From positions 1-9,109 of the forward strand of contig CALKKN010000379.1 in the NCBI GenBank assembly GCA_937995275.1: a stretch of 9,109 bases of DNA. The letters run 5' to 3'. This document shows, piece by piece, positions 1-7,391 of the stretch; the first letter of the stretch is position 1, and the number at the start of each line of letters is the position of its first letter. Source of the DNA: an uncultured Lysobacterales bacterium (GTDB taxonomy: Bacteria; Pseudomonadota; Gammaproteobacteria; Xanthomonadales; SZUA-36). The translations under genes and the position numbers were made by a program. The notes under the pieces were generated by a model, which did no database searches, was not told where the DNA came from, and saw only the letters and a program-made list of their open reading frames with translations.

Positions 1-891
1 GGCGTAGACGTCCGCGCCGAGGTCCATCAATTCCTGCCGGGTCCAGAGCCGCTCGATGTCAGCCTGGTCGTGAGCCATGTCCCGGCGCTGTTGTTCCACC
101 CACGCCCGGTACTCCGGCTTGGGCAGCACGTTCAGCACAATGGGCATGAAACCGTGGTCCTTGCCGCACAGCTCCGCGCACTGGCCGCGGTAGACGCCGG
201 GTTCCAGGATCTCGGTCCAGGCCTCGTTGATGAAGCCGGGGATCGCGTCCTTCTTCCAGCCCAGCGCCGGGACCCACCAGGAGTGAATGACGTCGTCGGC
301 GGTGATCAGGAACTTGATCTTGGTCTCCGCCGGCAGCACCAGCGGCTTGTCCACTTCCAGCAGGTAGTTGTCGACGCTGGCCGGGTCGGTGCCCGACTGC
401 AGGCGCCGTGCGGCGTTCGAGTCCGGGTGCAGCGAGGAGACGAACTGGATCTCGTCTTCCATGTATTGGTAGTGCCAGCGCCACTGGAAACCGGTGATCT
501 TGACGGTCATCTCGGTTTCGGGCGCGACCTCCATGTTGATCAGCGCCCGGGTCGCCGGCACGGCCATGACGACCAGGATCAGCACCGGGACGACGGTCCA
601 GGCGATTTCGGCCTTGGTGCTATGCGTGAAACTGGCGGGTTCGTGGCCCCGGGACTTCCGGTGCAGCACGATCGAAATGAACATGGCGCTGAAGACGATC
701 ACGCCGATGACCACGCAAATCCACAGGATGACCATGTGCAGCTGGTAGTTGACCACCGATTGGGGGGTGACACCGCGGGTCATGTTGATTTCATTACCGG
801 TGTACATCGGTGCAACCAGCAGCAGCCAGAACGCGGCGACGGTAGCCGCGATCACGGCAGCGGCGACTATGAACGTATTGGGTTTTTTCAT
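1..891 (-). CDS. coxB: Cytochrome c oxidase subunit II (CoxB), 3' part beyond window
   Basis: Subunit II of an aa3-type haem-copper oxidase in the inner membrane; it accepts electrons from cytochrome c at the binuclear CuA centre and passes them to subunit I. Reading the minus strand from ATG at 891 gives 297 residues open to the window edge. An N-terminal hydrophobic segment (about 8-28) looks like a signal or anchor. Two membrane helices follow (about 51-76 and 95-115), then the aromatic electron-entry stretch GFQWRWHYQY (134-143). The CuA ligands are complete: H203, C238, E240, C242, H246 and M249. The last visible residues (284-297) resemble the run-in to the C-terminal cytochrome c domain found in many proteobacterial CoxB proteins; its CxxCH would lie just outside, which is inference. 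DUF2244 lies 23 bases upstream on the same strand. The Shine-Dalgarno (GAGG, 12 bases before ATG) is mediocre. The family call is near certain. Confidence 0.96.
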   Translation of the reverse strand, partial: MKKPNTFIVAAAVIAATVAAFWLLLVAPMYTGNEINMTRGVTPQSVVNYQLHMVILWICVVIGVIVFSAMFISIVLHRKSRGHEPASFTHSTKAEIAWTVVPVLILVVMAVPATRALINMEVAPETEMTVKITGFQWRWHYQYMEDEIQFVSSLHPDSNAARRLQSGTDPASVDNYLLEVDKPLVLPAETKIKFLITADDVIHSWWVPALGWKKDAIPGFINEAWTEILEPGVYRGQCAELCGKDHGFMPIVLNVLPKPEYRAWVEQQRRDMAHDQADIERLWTRQELMDLGADVYA

Positions 892-914
892 CGGGTAATC
901 AGGCCTCAACCATT

Positions 915-1412
915 TCATGCACCGTTCATGGCGCTGTGTTTTCCTATCGCTTCTCTCAAATCCCGCGCCAGCTGGCCGCGTTCCTCCTGGTTCAGGAAGC
1001 GGCCCAGTTCCAGAGCCTTGGAACGGGACCGCAGAACCACGTGGGGACCGTACCAGGCGACCCGCGGCGTTCTCAGCTCGACGATGGCCCAGGCGGTCTG
1101 CAGAACACTTCGACTGCTTGCCCGGTGCCGCCGATGCGTGACCTCAATGCGCTCCGGGCCCACGTCGATCCACTCCGCTACCCAGCAGCGCTCCCAGGCC
1201 CTGACGAGCACCCAGACCACCAGCACGATCTGGATCACGGCAATCAGCAGCACCGGCCAATAGCCCTGCCAGGCCAGCAACGCCGCCAGGCCGAGCGTCA
1301 CGACGGTCAGCGCCAGCAGCAGGCTGGCCAGTCCGCCCGCATCGAGGGAGAAATTCCCCCGCGCCGTGATTCGTACCCGTGAACCGTCCGAACTCCGTCC
1401 TGTAACGACCAT
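915..1412 (-). CDS. DUF2244 family membrane protein
   Basis: A 165-residue protein of the DUF2244 family, whose function is not established. Two predicted membrane helices (about 27-48 and 53-71) form a hairpin, followed by a roughly 90-residue soluble part. That part carries the family's most recognisable stretch, ending in LELGRFLNQEER (134-145). The protein is the usual length for the family. ATG at 1412 is chosen because it leaves a normal N-terminal tail before the first helix; the frame is open further upstream but has no better start, and the Shine-Dalgarno is weak. It is the first gene of the leftward unit and sits 23 bases before coxB, so a role in oxidase assembly or maturation is a reasonable inference from position only. 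A candidate promoter lies just upstream (1457-1486). Confidence 0.88.
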   Translation of the reverse strand: MVVTGRSSDGSRVRITARGNFSLDAGGLASLLLALTVVTLGLAALLAWQGYWPVLLIAVIQIVLVVWVLVRAWERCWVAEWIDVGPERIEVTHRRHRASSRSVLQTAWAIVELRTPRVAWYGPHVVLRSRSKALELGRFLNQEERGQLARDLREAIGKHSAMNGA

Positions 1413-1456
1413 TCGTACTCGCGCCGCCTGGCCAGGGTCAAATTGCCAAGCTGCCG

Positions 1457-1486
1457 ATTGTATCTGCGCTTGCGGGCGAGGGGCAA
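1457..1486 (-). promoter_or_regulatory. Candidate sigma70 promoter for DUF2244-coxB
   Basis: Read on the minus strand, TTGCCC (plus positions 1481-1486) stands 18 bases before TACAAT (1457-1462). These are 4 of 6 and 5 of 6 matches to the -35 and -10 consensus. Transcription would start near 1450, giving a leader of about 38 bases before the DUF2244 ATG at 1412. The match is good for GC-rich DNA but is prediction only. Confidence 0.5.
1478..1483 (+). promoter_or_regulatory. Shine-Dalgarno of the putA leader ORF
   Basis: GAGGGG ends six bases before ATG at 1490, a strong match at normal spacing. It is the main reason for taking the 46-codon ORF seriously. It abuts and partly overlaps the -35 box of the candidate minus-strand promoter. 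Confidence 0.5.
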
Positions 1487-1489
1487 GAA

Positions 1490-1630
1490 ATGGCTGATAA
1501 TTTTCGCGCCGTGTTTAACTGCTCGCTGCCCGGCGGTAAACTGACGGGAATGCACACCTATCCAAGTCCGGAACGGCCGCCGTCGGTACCCCCGGCCGCG
1601 CTGACTGAGCCGGGGAGAACCATCCAGTGA
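1490..1630 (+). CDS. Putative proline-rich leader peptide upstream of putA
   Basis: A 46-codon ORF, too short for usual gene callers. It starts at ATG 1490 behind a strong GAGGGG Shine-Dalgarno. Its TGA (1628-1630) overlaps the putA GTG (1627-1629) as GTGA, the arrangement seen in translational coupling. Eight of 46 residues are proline and seven fall within codons 25-41: P25, P27, P30, P31, P34, P35 and P41, using CCA, CCG and CCC codons. I recognise no protein family, signal peptide or membrane helix. Inference: it may be a leader peptide whose translation reports charged tRNA-Pro and opens the putA ribosome site. Against it: GC-rich DNA readily encodes Pro by chance, and no convincing plus-strand promoter is visible upstream of 1478. 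If transcription starts after about 1500, for example from the GATAAT at 1496-1501, this ORF would not be translated. Confidence 0.42.
   Translation: MADNFRAVFNCSLPGGKLTGMHTYPSPERPPSVPPAALTEPGRTIQ
1574..1615 (+). promoter_or_regulatory. Competing hairpins; one sequesters the putA ribosome site
   Basis: Two mutually exclusive stems can be drawn in the putA leader. CCCCGGC (1590-1596) pairs perfectly with GCCGGGG (1609-1615) across a 12-base loop and buries most of the putA Shine-Dalgarno (1612-1617). Alternatively CGGCCG (1574-1579) pairs with CGGCCG (1593-1598), using four of the same bases and freeing the site. The pairing is visible in the sequence; that it regulates putA is inference, and folding energies were not computed. 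Confidence 0.35.
1612..1617 (+). promoter_or_regulatory. Shine-Dalgarno deciding the putA GTG start
   Basis: GGGGAG lies nine bases before GTG 1627. This supports the GTG over the later in-frame ATG 22 codons downstream. The residues between the two also read like the normal N-terminal segment of short PutA proteins. Confidence 0.65.
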
Positions 1631-4600
1631 ACGACCAGCAGTCCAACGATTTTCTCGTCTCCGGTTCAACCGGGCGCGATCCCCTGACCCATGCGATGGA
1701 CCTTCAGTACGACTCCGACGAGGCTGCGGCGGTGCAGGCCCTGCTGCCCGACGCGCAGCTGGAGCCGGGCGCCCAGACGCGCGTCGACCGGCGCGCCTGC
1801 TCGCTGGTCCGGGCCGTGCGGGACCGCAAGGCGGAGCAGGGCGTCCTCGAAGCCTTCATGCAGGAATACGACCTCTCTTCGGAGGAGGGTATCGTGCTCA
1901 TGTGCCTGGCGGAGGCCCTGCTGCGGATTCCGGACGACGAGACCGCAGAAAAGCTGATCGCCGACAAGCTGGGGGAGGCGGACTGGGAATCCCACCTCGG
2001 CAAGAGTTCCTCGATCATGGTCAACGCCTCGACCTGGGGGCTGATGCTGACCGGTAAGCTGGTGGCCGTCTCGGAAAGCTCCCGGTCCAATTTCCGCCAG
2101 ACGCTGCTGCGCCTGGCCAACCGCAGCGGCGAGCCCATGGTGCGCACGGCGATACGTCAGGCAATGCGCATCATGGGCCACCAGTACGTGATGGGGCGCA
2201 ACATCGAGGATGCCCTGGACCGCTCGGAGCAGAAAAAAAACCGGGTCTTCCGGTATTCCTTCGACATGCTGGGCGAGGCTGCCTTGACCGGTGCGGATGC
2301 CGAACGCTACCTGGAGTCCTACCGCGGCGCCATTGCCGCCATCGGCGCCCGCGTCACCTCCGATGACATATTCGCCGCCCCCAGCATTTCGGTAAAACTG
2401 TCGGCGCTGCACCCGCGCCTGGAACCGGGGCAGCGCCGCCGGGTAATACGCGAGCTGACGCCGCGGCTGTTCGAGCTTGCGCAACTGGCGCTGGCGAATC
2501 ATATGGCCCTGACGGTCGATACCGAAGAGGCCGACCGCCTGATGTTGGCGCTCGAAGTGTTCGCGGCCGTGCTGGAGGAGCCGGACCTGGCCGGCTGGAA
2601 CGGCCTGGGGCTGGCCCTGCAGACCTACCAGAAACGGGCGCCTGCCGTGATCGACTGGCTGGCCGAACTCTCTGCGCGCACCGGTCAGCGCATCCCCGTC
2701 CGGCTGGTCAAGGGCGCCTACTGGGACGCGGAAATCAAGCATGCCCAGGTCGAGGGCCTGGCCGGTTACCCGGTCTTCACCCGCAAGGCGAATACCGATA
2801 TGTCCTACATCGCCTGCGCCCGGCGGGTACTGGCGCGGCGCCAGGCGTTCTACCCGCAGTTCGCCACGCACAATGCGCAGACGATCGCCGTCGTGACGGA
2901 ACTGGCCGGCGATCGGCTCGACTACGAGTTCCAGCGGCTGCACGGTATGGGCGAGGACCTCTACGGCGTGGTCATGCAGGAGGCCGGTTACCGGCATGCC
3001 TGCCGGGTTTACGCGCCGGTAGGCGAACACGAGGACCTGCTGCCGTACCTGGTGCGCCGGCTGCTGGAGAACGGCTCCAACACCTCCTTCGTCAACCGCA
3101 TCGTGGATGAAAACCTGCCGGTGGAAGTCGTGGCGGCGGATCCGGTCGCGAAAGTGGCGGCGACCCGCCCGACGGCGCACCCGGCCATCCCCCTGCCACA
3201 TGGCCTGTACGGGACCGAACGCGCCAATTCGAGGGGTATCAATCTGGCGAGCGACGCCGAGGCGCAGGCGCTGGCCGCCCGCATGGAGCCGTTCGGGCGC
3301 TGTCGCTGGGACGTGAAACCGATCCTGGCAAGCGGCCTCGGAAAAGAGGATGGCGGCCGGCATGACAACGTCAATCCGGGGCGCCTGAGCGACGTGATCG
3401 GGGACGTGCGCCAGACCAGCCTCGAAGAACTCGAACAGGCGATTGCCGATGCCTGCGCATTCAGCGCGGAATGGGATCGGCAGCCCGGCAGCGAGCGGGC
3501 CAGGTTGCTGGAAAAAGCGGCCGCCCTGATGGAAGAGAACAGCGCAGAGTTTATGGCATTGTGCGCACGGGAGGGGGGCAAGACCGTCCACGATTCGGTG
3601 TCCGAAGTCCGCGAGGCCATCGACTTCCTGCGGTATTACGCCCAGCAGGCGAGAAAACGATTCGACTCGCCGATGGTCCTGCCAGGCCCGACCGGGGAGC
3701 ACAATGAACTGCGCCTGCACGGCAAGGGGGTGTTCACCTGCATCAGCCCCTGGAATTTCCCGCTGGCCATCTTCACCGGACAGGTCAGCGCCGCACTGGC
3801 CGCAGGTAACGCGGTGCTGGCCAAACCGGCGGACCAGACGCCCGCGGTTGCGGCACTGGCAGTGAAGACGCTGCACCGCGCCGGCGTCCCCGCGGCGGCG
3901 CTGCAGTTCGTGCCCGGCAGGGGTTCCGTGGTCGGCGCCAAAATGACCAGCGATCCGCGCATCGACGGCGTGGCGTTGACCGGTTCCACGGGCACGGCCC
4001 GCCTGATCAACCGCAGTCTGGCCGCCCGGGACGCGCCGCTGGCGGCTTTCATTGCCGAAACCGGCGGGCAGAACGCAATGCTGGTGGATAGCTCGGCCCT
4101 GCCCGAACAGGTGGTCCAGGATGTAATCCGCAGCGCGTTTCACAGCGCCGGTCAACGCTGTTCGGCGTTGCGCGTGCTGTTCCTGCAGAGCGACGTGGCC
4201 GACCGGATCATCCGGCTGCTCGCGGGTGCCATGCAGGAGCTGGTGGTGGCCGACCCGCGGTGGCTTTCGACCGATGTGGGCCCGGTGATCGACGGCTCCG
4301 CGCGGGCCGAACTGCAGGCCCACGCGGATCGCATGGAGAAGGAGTTCGGACTGCTGGCGCGCGCGCCGCTGCAGCCGAACCTGGACGGCCATTACCTGGC
4401 GCCATGCGCCTTCGAGATCGACTCCATCACCAGCCTGGAAGAGGAGGTGTTCGGGCCCATATTGCACGTGGTACGGTACGGCTCGCGCGATCTCGACCGC
4501 GTTATCGACGAAATCAACGGCACCGGCTATGGCCTGACGCTGGGCGTGCACAGCCGCATCGACCGAACCCAGCGGCACATTGCCAGCCGGGTCAAGGCCG

Positions 4601-4794
4601 GTAACTGCTACATCAACCGGAACATGATCGGAGCGGTCGTCGGCGTGCAGCCCTTTGGCGGCGAGCGGCTCTCCGGAACCGGACCCAAAGCGGGTGGTCC
4701 ACATTACATGTTACGGTTCGCGACAGAACGCACCCTGACCGTGAACACGGCCGCCGTGGGCGGCAACGCCAGCTTGCTGGAACTGGAAGACTGA
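1627..4794 (+). CDS. putA: Bifunctional proline dehydrogenase / P5C dehydrogenase PutA (short form)
   Basis: Converts proline to glutamate. An FAD-dependent proline dehydrogenase feeds electrons to membrane quinone, and the P5C/glutamate-semialdehyde product is channelled to an NAD+-dependent aldehyde dehydrogenase. The protein has 1055 residues, typical of short (type A) PutA and well below the roughly 1320 of E. coli. It begins directly with the alpha-helical arm; there is no N-terminal ribbon-helix-helix repressor domain and no extra C-terminal domain. In the PRODH barrel (about 165-490) I see SVKLSALHP with K257, VDTEEADR with D298, and RRLLENGSN with R477/R478, the proline-carboxylate pair. 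In the ALDH module (about 535-1030) I see SPWNFP with oxyanion Asn710, the cofactor loop GSTG (786-789), general base Glu811 and nucleophile Cys845 (GQRCSALR), then the usual PFGG...SGTGPKAGG ending. All key residues are intact. It starts at GTG; gspA follows after 14 bases. Confidence 0.97.
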   Translation: MNDQQSNDFLVSGSTGRDPLTHAMDLQYDSDEAAAVQALLPDAQLEPGAQTRVDRRACSLVRAVRDRKAEQGVLEAFMQEYDLSSEEGIVLMCLAEALLRIPDDETAEKLIADKLGEADWESHLGKSSSIMVNASTWGLMLTGKLVAVSESSRSNFRQTLLRLANRSGEPMVRTAIRQAMRIMGHQYVMGRNIEDALDRSEQKKNRVFRYSFDMLGEAALTGADAERYLESYRGAIAAIGARVTSDDIFAAPSISVKLSALHPRLEPGQRRRVIRELTPRLFELAQLALANHMALTVDTEEADRLMLALEVFAAVLEEPDLAGWNGLGLALQTYQKRAPAVIDWLAELSARTGQRIPVRLVKGAYWDAEIKHAQVEGLAGYPVFTRKANTDMSYIACARRVLARRQAFYPQFATHNAQTIAVVTELAGDRLDYEFQRLHGMGEDLYGVVMQEAGYRHACRVYAPVGEHEDLLPYLVRRLLENGSNTSFVNRIVDENLPVEVVAADPVAKVAATRPTAHPAIPLPHGLYGTERANSRGINLASDAEAQALAARMEPFGRCRWDVKPILASGLGKEDGGRHDNVNPGRLSDVIGDVRQTSLEELEQAIADACAFSAEWDRQPGSERARLLEKAAALMEENSAEFMALCAREGGKTVHDSVSEVREAIDFLRYYAQQARKRFDSPMVLPGPTGEHNELRLHGKGVFTCISPWNFPLAIFTGQVSAALAAGNAVLAKPADQTPAVAALAVKTLHRAGVPAAALQFVPGRGSVVGAKMTSDPRIDGVALTGSTGTARLINRSLAARDAPLAAFIAETGGQNAMLVDSSALPEQVVQDVIRSAFHSAGQRCSALRVLFLQSDVADRIIRLLAGAMQELVVADPRWLSTDVGPVIDGSARAELQAHADRMEKEFGLLARAPLQPNLDGHYLAPCAFEIDSITSLEEEVFGPILHVVRYGSRDLDRVIDEINGTGYGLTLGVHSRIDRTQRHIASRVKAGNCYINRNMIGAVVGVQPFGGERLSGTGPKAGGPHYMLRFATERTLTVNTAAVGGNASLLELED

Positions 4795-4808
4795 AACGGG
4801 GATAGACC

Positions 4809-6539
4809 TTGTACCTGCAGTATTTTGGACTGAATGAGGCGCCGTTCTCGATTACGCCCGACCCGGCGTTCGTGTACCTGAGCGCGGCCCACCGCGATGC
4901 ACTGGCCCACTTGCTCTACGGGGTGGGGCAGGGCGGTTCGGGCGGTTTCGTCCAGCTGACCGGCGAGGTCGGCACCGGCAAGACCACGTTGTGCCGCTGC
5001 CTGCTCGAGCAGGTCCCGCCCCACGCGCATGTCGCCCTCGTCCTGAACCCCCTGATGACACCGCAGGAGCTGCTGGCCACGATCTGCGAGGAACTGGGTA
5101 TCGACACGGCCGGGATCAGGGGCAGCAACAAGAGTCTGGTGGACGCTCTCAACGCATACCTGCTGGAGCAGCACGCACTGGGCCGCCGCGTCGTGGTCGT
5201 GATCGACGAGGCGCAGAACCTGAGCCCCGACGCACTGGAGCAGGTGCGGCTGCTGACCAACCTGGAGACCGCCAAGGAAAAGCTCATGCAGGTCGTGTTG
5301 CTGGGGCAGCCGGAACTGCGGCAGCTTTTGCAGCGCCAGAACCTGCGCCAGCTGGCGCAGCGCGTCACGGCGCGCTACCACCTCGCGCCGCTCGATAGGG
5401 AGGAAACCCGCGCGTACGTGCTGCATCGCATGAAAGTGGCCGGCGCGCCCCGCAATCCGTTTCGCCGGTCCGCGCTGCGCGCCCTCTACCGGCGTTCCGG
5501 CGGCATTCCCAGGTTGATCAACATCATTGCCGACCGCTCCCTGGCGGCCGCTTACGCCGGAGAGAAAGCCTACGTAACCGAGCGTATGGTCAATGCGGCA
5601 GCACAGGAGGTCCGGCCCAGCGAGACCCGGGTGCGTTCGACGCAGTGGCCCAGCCTGGCCGCCGCGGCGGCCGCCCTGCTGCTGGCCGTGGCGCTGGTGG
5701 TCTGGGGCCCATGGACCGCTGACCGGCCGGGATCGGGCGCGGCGGCCGAACCGCGGGTGGCCGACACGCTGGAGCCGGAGCAGCCCGCTGACGGGACTGA
5801 CCGCGCGCCATCCGAGGATCCGGCGCCACCGGCCGCCGAACCGGTGGAATCTGGCGACGCGCCGGCGCCTCCCACGCCAGCGCAGGCATATGGCGGCGTG
5901 GCCGGCCCGGCCGCCGTGCAGCCGGGCGCCCGGCCGGGCTTGCAGTCAGACTGGCTGGAGCAGCAGCACCGGCGGGCCTGGGTCGGCATGGCGGAGCTCT
6001 GGGGAGATGCCGACAGCGCAGGGGCCATCCAGGCCGCCTGCGATGGCATGGCGCGGACCGGCTTCGGTTGCATTCGGGACCAGGGCAACTGGGCGCGAAT
6101 CCGCCAGTTGGGTCTTCCGGTCGTCCTCGTGTTGCGCGACGCCGAGGCGCGACTGGTCCTGCTGGCCGGGATGAGCGCCAACCAACTTATCGTCGGTTGG
6201 GGCTCGAGCCGGTTGGCCGTGGCCCGCGACGCGATCGAGGGTCGCTGGCTGGGCGAATATTACGTCGCCTGGCCACAAGCGCCTGATTGGCCGATGCATA
6301 TCCAGCGGGGCGAGGCGGGGCCGGCCGTCGAGATCGTGATGGACATGGCCGCCTTCGCGCAACCCGCGTGGAGCGGCAGCCGGGTGTTCGACGAGCAGTT
6401 TGAAAGCTGGCTGATGGCCTTTCAGCGACGCAACGGCCTCAAGGTGGACGGAATCGTCGGGCCGAACACGCTGATCCACCTGATGGCGCCCACGATCAGC
6501 GAGCCGCGCCTGGCAACCGAAGCGACGGAGCGTTCCTGA
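4809..6539 (+). CDS. gspA: GspA/ExeA-type AAA ATPase with peptidoglycan-binding domain
   Basis: Inner-membrane ATPase that, with GspB, helps insert or pass the type II secretin through peptidoglycan (known for ExeA/ExeB of Aeromonas). The 576 residues begin with the family signature YFGLNEAPFSITPDP, which fixes the TTG start at 4809; GGGGA lies six bases upstream. Cytoplasmic part: Walker A GEVGTGKTT (52-60, K58), Walker B VVVIDEAQ with D133/E134, and a helical lid to about 265. One membrane helix spans 282-299. A Pro/Ala/Glu-rich linker (about 301-378) would span periplasm. Residues 380-490 look like the degenerate C39-peptidase-like module of GspA, with Cys411 and Cys421. Residues 498-560 form a PG_binding_1 domain (FDEQ...FQRRNGLKVDGIVG). 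MshM-like relatives are an alternative, but the adjacent gspB argues for GspA. No other gsp gene is in view. Confidence 0.93.
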   Translation: MYLQYFGLNEAPFSITPDPAFVYLSAAHRDALAHLLYGVGQGGSGGFVQLTGEVGTGKTTLCRCLLEQVPPHAHVALVLNPLMTPQELLATICEELGIDTAGIRGSNKSLVDALNAYLLEQHALGRRVVVVIDEAQNLSPDALEQVRLLTNLETAKEKLMQVVLLGQPELRQLLQRQNLRQLAQRVTARYHLAPLDREETRAYVLHRMKVAGAPRNPFRRSALRALYRRSGGIPRLINIIADRSLAAAYAGEKAYVTERMVNAAAQEVRPSETRVRSTQWPSLAAAAAALLLAVALVVWGPWTADRPGSGAAAEPRVADTLEPEQPADGTDRAPSEDPAPPAAEPVESGDAPAPPTPAQAYGGVAGPAAVQPGARPGLQSDWLEQQHRRAWVGMAELWGDADSAGAIQAACDGMARTGFGCIRDQGNWARIRQLGLPVVLVLRDAEARLVLLAGMSANQLIVGWGSSRLAVARDAIEGRWLGEYYVAWPQAPDWPMHIQRGEAGPAVEIVMDMAAFAQPAWSGSRVFDEQFESWLMAFQRRNGLKVDGIVGPNTLIHLMAPTISEPRLATEATERS

Positions 6540-6542
6540 ACC

Positions 6543-7391
6543 ATGTCGATCCTGCTGGATGCGTTGCGGAAATCCGAAGAGCAGCGGCGCCTCGGTTCGA
6601 CGCCTTCGATTCACGCGGGCTCGGAGCCGCAGGGCGCCGGCAATGACACCGCGCAGCAATGGGTTCCGCTGAGCCTGATCGCGCTCAGCGCCATCGCGAT
6701 GGCCTGGATCGGCTGGCAGCAGTACCAGCGGCCGGTAGCCGGGTCGCCGCCGGGTGCCGCGACCCCCGTGGAGCAAACCGCGGTGGAAGGCGAGGCGGCG
6801 GCGGTCGCGGACCGATCGGTCGCCAACGGACCCGCGGAACAGCTTCGCCCGGCCTCGCCGGATCGCCCGAACGGCAGTCGGCGCACGCCGGTCGAGCAGT
6901 TCGCCCAGGGGAGCCGGACCGAGCAGGCCCATGCCGGTACGGCGGCAGAGCGCGCCGACGATACCCGCAAGGCGCAGGTCACCGATTCCTTCCAGGCGTA
7001 CGAAGGCGGCAGTGAGGCGGCCGGCGGCGACGAACAGCCGGGTGATCCGGAACCCGGCCTGACAGCCCCGGACATCGTGCTCGAACCCCCGCCGACGGTC
7101 AGGCCCTCCCCGGAACCGGGGGCCACGCAACCCCGCGAGGCGCGTCCAGAGCCGGCGGCGACCGAACCGATCACCTACTGGGAACTGCCGCAGGGCGTTC
7201 GGGACAGCCTGCCCGAGCTGCGGATCTCCGTGCTCGTTTACGCAGACCAGCCCGAGGACCGGTTTCTGCTGATCAGCGGCCAGCGCCTGGTCGAGAAGGA
7301 TGAATTCCAGGATGGGATTGTTCTCGACGAAATACGGCGTGACGGGGCCGTGTTCCTGTATCGGGCATACCGTTTTCTGGTCAAAGGCTGA
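6543..7391 (+). CDS. gspB: GspB/ExeB-type general secretion pathway protein B
   Basis: Partner of GspA in the ATPase/peptidoglycan complex that assists secretin assembly. The 282-residue protein opens with MSILLDALRKSEEQRR, the conserved cytoplasmic start of the family. One membrane helix follows (about 41-58), then a long low-complexity Pro/Glu/Ala/Gly-rich region (about 60-208) suited to spanning the periplasm. The compact C-terminal GspB domain (about 210-282) begins ITYWELPQGVR, with the typical LPELRISVLVYADQPEDRFLLI core shared with PulB/OutB. ATG at 6543 lies three bases after the gspA stop; GGAG stands 12 bases upstream, a long spacing that suggests reliance on translational coupling. 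The linker is longer than in small PulB-like proteins. The family call rests on both ends and on context. Confidence 0.9.
   Translation: MSILLDALRKSEEQRRLGSTPSIHAGSEPQGAGNDTAQQWVPLSLIALSAIAMAWIGWQQYQRPVAGSPPGAATPVEQTAVEGEAAAVADRSVANGPAEQLRPASPDRPNGSRRTPVEQFAQGSRTEQAHAGTAAERADDTRKAQVTDSFQAYEGGSEAAGGDEQPGDPEPGLTAPDIVLEPPPTVRPSPEPGATQPREARPEPAATEPITYWELPQGVRDSLPELRISVLVYADQPEDRFLLISGQRLVEKDEFQDGIVLDEIRRDGAVFLYRAYRFLVKG

Noticed and set aside
70..1263. 397-codon plus-strand frame over coxB and DUF2244
   Set aside because: Antisense to two recognised genes; Asp/His/Gly-rich shadow composition and no family resemblance.
1470..1501. TTGCGG...GATAAT as a plus-strand putA promoter
   Set aside because: The -10 is a 5 of 6 match but the spacing is 20 bases, so it is not a convincing promoter. 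It is noted because it would exclude the leader ORF from the transcript.
1513..1543. GTTTA/TAAAC inverted repeat and the overlapping near-repeat TTTAACTG/GTAAACTG, 22 bases apart, as an operator
   Set aside because: Only 5 bp for the inverted repeat and 6 of 8 for the direct repeat; both are within chance expectation for a 214-base region.
1490..1630. Leader ORF as a frameshifted N-terminus of PutA
   Set aside because: The PutA frame from GTG 1627 already carries a complete short-form N-terminus, and the leader frame shows no ribbon-helix-helix pattern.
1666..4704. 1012-codon open frame on the minus strand opposite putA
   Set aside because: It mirrors the codon-position GC bias of putA, shows no recognisable domain and is low-complexity Arg/Gly/His-rich. 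PutA on the plus strand has every catalytic residue.
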